Positions 21,737-30,500 of a stretch of 64,000 bases of DNA are shown here, piece by piece. Below the pieces are notes generated by a model, which saw only the letters and a program-made list of their open reading frames with translations, had not been told where the DNA came from and did no database searches. The first letter of the stretch is position 1, and every line of letters begins with the position of its first letter. The DNA is from Litsea cubeba (Eukaryota; Streptophyta; Magnoliopsida; Laurales; Lauraceae): contig CM022944.1 in assembly GCA_012931725.1 (NCBI GenBank), forward strand, positions 77,222,151-77,286,150. The letters are read 5' to 3'. Position numbers and translations under genes: made by a program.

Positions 21737-24700
21737 ATGGCTTCAAGTAAGTTTTCTTTCTCAAGAAAACTCCATTGTAGGAAATAGGATGATAAAAAAA
21801 AGTTATTTCTTCTTTTTTTTTGTTCTTTCTTTTTTTTCCTTTTCTTTTCTTTTCCACATGTTTTCCTTTTTTTACATGTTTTTTCTTTTCTTTTTTTTTT
21901 CATGCTTTATTCTTTTTTCCATGTTTTTTTTTCTTTTTGTGCACCGTACGGATCTGGCCGTACGGCCACGTGGCTTGTGGGCCATGTCCTGTGCGCCAGT
22001 CCCTTTTTTTTTCTTTCTCTTTTTTTTCTTTTAAGAAAGTTTCTTTTTTTTTCTTCTCTTTTTTTTTCGCTCATCATGATATTGCATTTTTTGTTTGGCA
22101 AACCAAGATGTTCATGCATGCAATTTTTTTGTAAATTTGTAGCATGATATGATAGCATACCTGAAATTTTTTACAATTTTGGAAGTTTGGAGCTCGCAGC
22201 GATGTTGAGCCCTTCCTGATTTTGCAGAGACTTTGAGGTTGCGAAAGTTTAGAGTTTCGGAGCTCGCAGCAATGTTGAGCCCATCTTCAAGCTTTCTATT
22301 ACTTTCGGGATATTTGGTTTTTCTTCGGAATTACCCCGGAGCCATGTCAAAGTTTCGCCAGATTTTTTTTAGCAAAATTCTATCATTTTGATGCTTGATC
22401 TTTTTCTTTTCCAACCTTTGCAGGTGGTTCCTCCAGAACGAACAAGGGTAAAGAGCCTGCTACAAGCGTACCTCGTCGATCTGCTAGATTGTTTAATCCG
22501 GCCATTCAGCAGGCTTGGGAGAAGGTCCAGGTATGTTCAAAGAAACCTGGAAGAGTACGACTCCCTCAACAAAGATGAGATGAGGCAGCGACTGATCGCT
22601 TTCAAGGGAGAGGAATTTTATAAGATCATGGTAAGCAGTCATCCATGGGTGATAGACGATCAAAGGGTTTTGCCCAAGCCTACCTTCTTCTTTGGTGATG
22701 CAGTCCCTGATGACATGACATACAAGAGGAGATTTTTTAGTTCTCTTTCACAGCTGATGGTGAGAAGATGACTGTTGCTACCCGGTTGACGTTTGATCGC
22801 ACCGTCTCGATCATGAGCCTTGCCCCTACGTGCTCTAAGAGGGAAGATCCTCCAAGCTGGGTGAGAAGGACGAATGTAATCAAGACCGGGGTTTTTGTTG
22901 GCGGTTCTCTTGGATATACGGAGAAGTCGCCTGCTAACATGGACATGTTGATGCCGGCCAGTGGCTACTAGGGCTCTGATTATCCGTCGGTCGATTTGGG
23001 ACCAGTGGGCCTTGGCATTTTCAGTGGTGGCGGCAGCAGTTGGGTGAAGCCTTTTCAACTTCGTCGCTGTTTTAGTGCTAACTCCGAGTGGAAGTCATGG
23101 ACTGATCGCATCCTGCTGATTGGTGGCGCCATTTTGAAGGAAGCCGAGATGTTTGATGAGGTCCGTGCCTTTAGGGAGACCGTGATCTTTTCCGACGAGG
23201 CCTTCATGGCTATGTTGGAGCCATTCCTTCCACAAACCAATACCTTCGTTGTGACGAATGGTGAGATTGGTTTCTCTTTGAAGGAGCTGAGCGCCATTAC
23301 TGGATTGCCCATCCTTGGCAGACTCTATGAGGAGTTTATACCGATCGACAGCGTCCTTGAGGAGCAGTCTGAGGAGTTTAGGCTTTTGTACTTTCAGCTC
23401 GTCGCCTCCTATGATTTTTTTAAGGAGAAGGAGGGCTAAAAAGTAAGATCCAGCAGTTGGAAGAGTTTTAGCTCTTCATCTCCCAACTTCTTTGAAAGTG
23501 GGGAACCTTTTGCTAGCATGACCCGGGAAGACAGGGCTAAGGATTCGGGTTCGAAGAAGATTTCGGCTATGCAAGAAGAGTTGAGAAATTTCTTTGCGAG
23601 TACAAACGCCTTATGTCCTGACATTGCACTGCGGAAAGATCTCGCTGTTTACCTCACTTATTGGTTAGGTGAGGCCGTTTTTTGCTGGAGGAGATGGAAC
23701 ACACATCAGGCCGCATTGTATTTTTCCGGCTTGTCAGATGGCGTTTGAAGAGTGGCATTCTTTGGCGCCAGCTCTTTACTCCTACTTGTGTACCAAACTG
23801 CAGGCTACTGCTTTTTTGGTTCGGTTTGGGCTTCCCATGAACAGGGTATTTTTAGCCCATATCTTTTATTCGTGGTTTGTATAGCACTGTCCTGGCTTCC
23901 ACCGGCTGGGTGCTGCACTGGATGATGATCCTCTCATGATTCGACTGGCTAAGGGCAAAGCTGTGTCCGAATCACTTTTGTTTGCCCGCATGAGGATCCG
24001 ATGGTTCAGGGACGTCGAGATGGGGCAGTCTTCAGTGAAGCTTTCTCCGGAGTTGCGGAAGAATGCTTTTGATTTTGGTGCCTCCCGCGACTCTACTAGG
24101 GCGGGGTTGGAAAGGCATTACTCTTTGACAAATGCAGAGAAGGAGTGGCTTTTCAGCATACGTGTCGGCATGATGGTGTACCGCGGACATCTTTTCATCG
24201 ACATCCAGCCGTATGTACCTTCTCCGTTGCTCTGCAGTTGGGCTTTTCTCAAGGCGTTGTTGGAGCGCCTTCAAGCATGGTGAAGTGCATTGGAGGTTTA
24301 TAGGACGGGAGAAATGCTTGGGCTTTCTATAGTGCTAAAGACACTACTGCCATGATTTCTTATCCTGTGTTGTCGACTTCTCGGACTGCCAGCTTCGCGA
24401 AGTGGTTCACGGAGAGCTTTTCGGCATATCGGGGGCTTTCCAAGAAGGAGCTTGATGTGAAGCTATCGTCTGGAAAAAGCCTTGGAAAGTCAGATGGCGT
24501 CTGGCAAGAGGAAGTTCGGGCCTTCCTTTCTGGAGAAAACCACAAGATAAGCTTTCTCGGTGACCAGGGTGTCATTGGTTCTGAAGCTATCCGGGAAGTA
24601 CCTGATGAGGCCTTATAGCAGCTAGAACAAGAGAAAGCTAAGCTTGACGCTTGGATGCAAGCTGCACAGAGGCAAGCTTCCGTGGAGTCTACTGACAAGG

Positions 24701-26336
24701 GTAGACCATCCAATGAGGAGTCAAGTGGAAAACCTGACTCTGACAGTGGGGCAGGTTCTTCTAAGAAGAAAACCCGCAGAAGTAAGAGGAAGTGGGGTCA
24801 TCATCGCAGCAAGGGGTAACATGAGGACTCTCCTGACATAGAAGTCCCTCTCACTATCAATGAGGAAATGCCAGGGAATGCTGACGAGCCTCTAGAAAAG
24901 AGAAGCCGAGAATAAGAGACCGTCAGTGATGGTATGATTATTCCTCTTTCTCTTTCCATTTCTTTTCATGGGATTTTTCCATGTTCTAATTTGCTTTCTC
25001 CCCCTGCTGCTCTTTTTTTTTAGCAGAGGATGAAGACTTGGCGATGCCTGAGGTTCCTGCCGATGAGGCGGTGACGGATCTTGTTGCGGCACCAGAAGAA
25101 GAACCTAGGGATTTTGGAGCAGTTCTAGAATCTCCAATTGGCATAACTTCTTTTGCTTTCTTTTTTTTTTTTGTCTGTGACTTGGTTTGCTAACATTTTT
25201 TTTGTCAGCTGACTTATCACAGGATTCTGATGACTTTGAACCATCGATGGACACAAATGTTGATGATGGTCCCGATGAGTTCATAGGAGGAAGAGAGTGT
25301 TCCACCAGTCGTCGAAGAAGGTATTTTATAGTAATAACCCTGATAATGATTTTCAAATAGGATCATATTCATACCTTTTTGTGTTTCTTTGGTAGATTTT
25401 GAAGTGACAGAGGAGAGTCCGTCGCTTTTTTTAGAACCAGAGCAAGATATGCCAAAGGTTGATCCGGAGGTAGAGACTCCTGCAACCAATTCTGACACGG
25501 TGGAGGAGGTACCTCGTGCTGAGATTTTTTCCCCAGCAGTTCCGACTGGAAAGAGTTCTTTTGTTCCTCTTCTAACGGGGCATGACATGAGCAGCCGACC
25601 AACGGAGCGGGGCGAATCTTCAGCTGGGCCATCTCTTCTTTTTGCGAAGAAGGTGGTGGTGTAGGTTCTGAGCTCTTGGATTGAGACTCACCTTGCTGGA
25701 CACTTGGATGCCGGATTTGGCATGATCCAACATGTGCAGGAGATTCTCGGTGATGCCGAAGAGGTTGGTCTGGATGTCACAGGTGCCAGGGCGATCTTTG
25801 ATATGATCATTGCACTGGGTGACAAGTGGTTTGAGACCATTGGTTTTGCTGACGACCAGTTCTTCAAGGAGATGTTCCTCGACCCTGCTGATAAGGTTAA
25901 GTCTGACCTGAATGAGGCTACACAAAACATGAAGCAGCTAGTCCGAGAGAATAACTTAGAAGAGCTAGCCATCATTGGGCTGACACATGACCTTAACATC
26001 CTTGATAGGGAGGTCGATGAGGCCAGGAAATGTCTTGAGCATTTGAAGGCACAAGTCGCTGCCAAGTGGGCTGCTATAACAGAGGCTCATGATAGGGAGA
26101 GTGCTCTGATTCGCCGGATTGCAGATGCTGATCGAGTTCTTGAAAGGAACTTTCAAGAGGACAAACAATGGTAAACTGCTCGGGATAAGCTTCCCGGTGT
26201 GAAAGAAGGGGGTTGCAGCCTTCTCCAGCATCTCATGGCAAGTTCCTGAAGAAGTGTGCCTTGGAAACTCTGACGGCTGAGGCCAAAAGTTTGCTTGAGG
26301 AGCTGAAATTTTGGCTGGAAATCATTTTTGGTTGAG
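21737..26336 (+). pseudogene. Antisense plant-mobile-domain-like gene inside TAT, 5 exons, decayed
   Basis: A spliced gene opposite in direction to TAT pol. Exon 1 codes 10 nt (ATG 21737). Intron 1 is 21747-22423 (GTAAGT...TTTGCAG) and joins in frame to give MASSGSSRTNKGKEPATSV, then a basic RRSARLFNP. Exon 2 (22424-24931) has the domain: GEIGFSLKELSAITGLPI (about 23263-23316), YLTYWLGEAVF, IRPHCIFPACQMA, EWLFSIRVGMMVYRG (about 24150), then a basic KKKTRRSKRK patch. Introns 24932-25026, 25141-25208 (GC donor) and 25321-25395 split an acidic region. Exon 5 ends in a coiled coil (25900-26160), with a stop at 26334-26336. Frameshifts (near 22545, 22750, 23690, 25290, 26200) and stops (22969, 23437, 23882, 24616, 25662) disable it. 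The domain call rests on motif resemblance to the plant mobile domain; the protein's function is unknown. Confidence 0.72.
21747..22423 (+). other. Intron 1 of the antisense gene, T-rich with a GC palindrome island
   Basis: GT...AG intron of 677 bp, consisting largely of T-runs and CTTTT tracts. In the middle (21944-21974) sits a GC-rich island with CCGTACGG twice and GCCACGTGGC, which contains a G-box. The acceptor TTTTCCAACCTTTGCAG is strong. Confidence 0.65.
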
Positions 26337-26355
26337 CTCCTGATTTTTGTATCAG

Positions 26356-26360
26356 AAACT
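26356..26360 (+). other. Left target-site duplication of SIR1 (AAACT)
   Basis: AAACT immediately before the 5' LTR. The identical pentamer follows the 3' LTR at 34015-34019. Confidence 0.95.
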
Positions 26361-26552
26361 TGTTGGAATTTGAGATGCATTGAGTTGAATCTTGAAGCAT
26401 TGGTGTGTTTGGTGTCTCAAGCATCAAATTGAGTTGGAATTCTTGTCAACACATTGTCACAAACATGATGATAAAGGCTGGAGTTGATTGAGCTTAAAAG
26501 GAGAATCAGAGTTGAAACAGTCAGGAACTCAGAATTCCTGAAGCAGAGCACG

Positions 26553-26749
26553 CGGTCGACCGGGCTCTTCATGCGGTCGACCGAGCAAGAAGAAACTTGC
26601 AGAAAACAGAAAAAGGCACCTCTCAGTTATTTTCGTGACACAGTGTGTCTTCGGTCGACCGAGCCCTCAGGATGTCGACCGAGCTCGATAAGTGACTATT
26701 TCCAGATAGTGTATGATGTCGACCGAGCACAGTATGATGTCGACCGAGC
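26553..26749 (+). repeat. GTCGACCGAGC cluster in SIR1 5' LTR (6 copies)
   Basis: GTCGACC occurs at about 26555, 26576, 26654, 26674, 26718 and 26739. The first three are in the longer palindrome GGTCGACC, and five of six are followed by GAG. It lies in U3, 130-330 bases before the TATA box. Repeated in the 3' LTR at 33040-33236. Confidence 0.95.
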
Positions 26750-26877
26750 ACGGGAACCAGAGTTTGCGCAGAATTAGAAGTTTTGCACGAAAATTCAGCA
26801 CAGTTATCTAATTTGTTTGGGACTCTTTCTAAACGAATTGTAGCCCGTTTTAAACACAATTAGGGGTTACTAAAACC

Positions 26878-26885
26878 TATATAAA
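26878..26885 (+). promoter_or_regulatory. TATA box of SIR1 5' LTR
   Basis: TATATAAA in CCTATATAAAGGCATG; transcription would begin near 26910. The 3' LTR copy is at 33364-33371. Confidence 0.8.
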
Positions 26886-27482
26886 GGCATGTATGGGTCG
26901 TTCTAAAGATACACCAGAGAGAGAAGAAGAGAAGAGAAAAGAGAGAGAGTTCTTGAGAGAAAGCTGGTGCTGTTGCTGTGTGCTGTTGTGCTGCATCTTT
27001 CTACAGCAATTATGGACGGGATTATGCTCTAGAAGATGGTGATTCGTCCATGAGATAAGTCTCTCTTTTATGCTTTAGATTTCTATTTGTAAGGGATTGA
27101 GAGAGAGAGAATTGTAGAGGGGAAAGGGCTGTAGATCAGTTTATCTTCTTTGCTGTAATCATCAAGTTGGTGCTTGGTGTTTTGGGGTTTGGTGATCCTG
27201 TCTGTGGGTGCAGACAAATTGTAAAGGGAGTTGTAGCTTCCTAGATAGTTGGTGCTATCTGAAACCTAAGGGAGTCGGTGCTTCCTAGATAGTTGGTGCT
27301 ATCTGAATTTAAGGGTTGGTGCTCTTTGTCGTCGGTGCGACTAAATAAGATTCAGACCTGTACCGGATTGTTGTTCGGACGGGATTGAACCGTGGACGTA
27401 GCCTTTTGGTGAACCACGTAAAATCTGGTGTCAATTGTGTGGTTTGATTTGAATTGTTGTTAGCAAGGACCTGTTTAAAAGA

Positions 27483-27515
27483 GATCACTGATTCACCCCC
27501 CCCCTCTCAGTGATC
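27483..27515 (+). other. U5 hairpin with poly-C loop (SIR1 5' LTR)
   Basis: GATCACTGA (27483-27491) pairs with TCAGTGATC (27507-27515) around a 15-base loop containing nine Cs. It ends 13 bases before the LTR end and 15 before the PBS, so it is in the RNA leader. Equivalent hairpins are at 33969-34001, 39421-39452, 46836-46871 and 44952-44985. Confidence 0.8.
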
Positions 27516-27530
27516 ACGAGATCTAACAAT

Positions 27531-27543
27531 TGGTATCAGAGCG
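27531..27543 (+). other. Primer binding site of SIR1
   Basis: TGGTATCAGAGCG two bases after the LTR. Complementary to the 3' end of initiator tRNA-Met, the usual copia primer. Confidence 0.92.
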
Positions 27544-27596
27544 TAAGGTTTCCCTTGATAAGCTTAACACGCTAAGGGTGATCTTTGTCAAATCAC

Positions 27597-30500
27597 ATGG
27601 CAACCAGCACAGCGAATATGAAAGCACCGTTGTTTGATGGTTCTAATTACTCCTTTTGGAAGATTAGAATGCAGGCCTTCATCAAATCTCTTGGCTATGA
27701 TGTCTGGGAGACTGTCAGAGTCGGTTACAATTCTGCCATTGTACCCACTGATGCTGCAACGAAGAAGTTAGCAGACAACGACTCTAAGGCGCAGAATGCA
27801 CTCTTTAGCGGCCTTGTTGACAGCGAGCTGATCAAAGTTATAGCATGCAAGACAGCCAAGGAAATCTGGGATAAGCTGAAAAGCATCCATGAAGGAGATG
27901 AGAAGATCAAAGAAGCGAAATTACAAACTCATCGCTCCCAATTTGAGTCTCTTCGCATGGAGGATAGCGAGAATGTTGATTCTTACATGCAACGGGTGAA
28001 TGAAGTCACGAATGACATTCGTGGACTAGGAGAGGAGATTAAAGAACCAGTCATCGTCAAAAAGGTTCTAAGATCTCTCCTTCCCCGGTTTGATTCTAAA
28101 GTCTCAGCCATAGAAGAAGCCAAAGATCTGAACGAGTTTTCAATGGATGAGCTGCATGGTTCTCTCACTGCCTATGAGATGCGCATAGGTAAGACGTCTT
28201 CATCGGATAGAGAAGCGGCCTTCAAAGTTCAGAAAAAGGCAAAAGAGATTGCTGGTCATGATTCTGATGATGATGAGCTTGAGGCTCAATTTATTAGAAG
28301 GCTGAAGAAAGGAAGCAATGGCAAGTATAAAGGGAAGCTACCCTTTAAATGCTTCAATTGTGGCGGTGTTGGCCACTTTGCTGCGAAGTGCCCGCTGAAA
28401 GAAGACAATGATAATGACTCTTATGTTGATAAGAGTAAATGGAAGAAGAATTTCAGAAAGAAGGGCAAAGCAAAGAGCTTCATCAGTCAGCATAATGACA
28501 GCACGTCTGAATCTTCGGACGATGATGAATCAGTCGAGGCGACTGAAGCACTCTTCATGGTTACTATTGAAGAAGACGATGAGCAAGAGCTGGAAAACGA
28601 AGAGGAGGCTGAAGTGAATCTTGAAGAAGAGCTCATTGCTGCACTTGAGGAGCTTAGCAAGGAGCGAAGATCAAGTAAGAAAAATCTGAAACTTCTTCAT
28701 GAATCTGAAATTTCAGTTATTGCCTTGAAAACTGAATTAGAAGAGTATAAAAGAATGGTAGATGTCCTAGAAATACAAATCTGTACCAAAACTGAGGAAG
28801 TGATGAAACTTGAGAATGAAATCCTTGGAGCAAGGACTGAAAATATGCAAATGAAACAAAAGCTCAAGGAGTTTCAAGCTATCAATGGTACATTGAAGCT
28901 GAATGAAATTTTGAAAGTTCAAAGACCCCCTCACTTCAGATTTGGAATAGGATTTGAGAATGGAGAATCTTCTAAGGTTACACCTTCTGTAGAGACGGTG
29001 TTTGTAAAGCAAGTTACTACACCTTCCAATTCTGTGAAGCCCACACTGCCTAGAAAAGAGCCCATTCAAGTGAGAAAGGACATGAAGCCTAACCAGCCAT
29101 ATAAAAGATACAAATTTTATGGCTATTGTTATCATTGCAATAGGTATGGACATAGAAGGGCAGATTGTAAATTCTATGTGAGAAACAGCCCAGTTGTGAG
29201 AAGGAACCCTTTCTCAATCCTAAATAGCCACAATATTGAGTGCTACAAGTGTCATAATTTTGGACACATGGCTAGGGATTGTAGGCTGCCTACTGCTAAA
29301 CCAATTCAGGTTGAAAAGAAACCCAAGTTAGTCAAAACTTGGAGGGCAAAGAAAAGTGCAGAAAAAGGCAAGAAATCTCTCATTGTGCAAACCGCTTTCA
29401 ATGCACAAAAGAAGACAGCACCATGGGTCCTTGATAGTGGCTGTTCGAGTCATATGACTGGTGATAAAGAAAAATTCATCAAGTTACAGCACTATGAAGG
29501 TGGTTCGGTAAAGTTTGGTAACAATGATGGTGCCAAAATTGTTGGAAAAGGTGTTGTTCAGCTGATGGCAAACAAGATCAGATCTGAAGAGGTCTTATAT
29601 GTGTCTGGATTGAGACACAATCTGTTGAGTGTGAGCCAGATCTGTGATAAGGGCCACGAAATTGTTTTTACAAAGAATGGGTTTGCTATCAAGAAGAGTA
29701 GCAACGGCAAAACAGTGGCTACTGGGTCAAGGACAGCTGGAAATCTTTACACCTTGTCAGATGGAGCTGAAAAGACATGCTTATTGAGTCGGTCAGAAGA
29801 GAGTTGGTTGTGGCACAAACGCCTTGGGCATCTAAGCTTTGGCAACATGTCAAAGATTTGCAATTCAAAGGCTGTTAGAGGTATGGCTACAGTTGAAAAG
29901 CCTTCAAACCCCATTTGTGACTCTTGTCAAAAGGGAAAGCAAACGAGGGTAATGTTCAAGACGAAGGAGCATCATACGAAGAAACCTCTTGAGCTGGTAC
30001 ACACTGATCTCTGTGGACCGATGCGGACTCAAAGCACCAATGGAGATAAGTATTTTATGCTTTGCATTGATGATTTTACTCGCATGACATGGGTATTATT
30101 TCTTAAGCATAAACATCAAGCACTTGATCGGTTCAAAGTGTTTAAAGCACAGGTTGAAAACATGCTAGGGAAGCAGATCAAGACGCTAAGGTCTGATCGT
30201 GGAGGCGAATTCACATCTGATGAATTCACTAAGTATTGTGAACATCATGGCATCCAAAGACAATACTCAGCCCCTAGAACTCCACAGCAGAATGGAGTTG
30301 TTGAGCGCAAGAACCGCACTGTACAAGAAATGGCACGCACCATGCTGGTTGAAAGTAAGATGGCTGATAAGTATTGGAAAGAGGCGATTCATACGGCTGT
30401 TTATATTCAGAATCGTTGCTTGATCAGGCCACATGAAGATAAAACACCTTATGAGCTATGGTTTGGAAGAAAAGCTACAGTCAAGCACTTCAGAGTCTTC

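Larger units (their letters stand above)
26361..27528 (+). repeat. 5' LTR of SIR1 (1168 bp)
   Basis: TGTTGGAATTTGAGATG to GAGATCTAACA. It contains a six-copy GTCGACCGAG cluster, a TATA box (26878-26885), a GA-rich start of the transcript, two AGATAG/CTATCT hairpins (27243-27260 and 27287-27304) and a C-loop hairpin before the end (27483-27515). Confidence 0.96.

Noticed and set aside
21789..22158. Several 80-100-codon frames rich in Phe or Lys
   Set aside because: They are translations of T-runs in intron 1 of the antisense gene.
21737..26336. Antisense gene as an ordinary host gene rather than transposon cargo
   Set aside because: Kept as an alternative but disfavoured: it sits between TAT pol repeats and the TAT PPT/LTR in the antisense layout known for Tat elements, and it is as decayed as the element.
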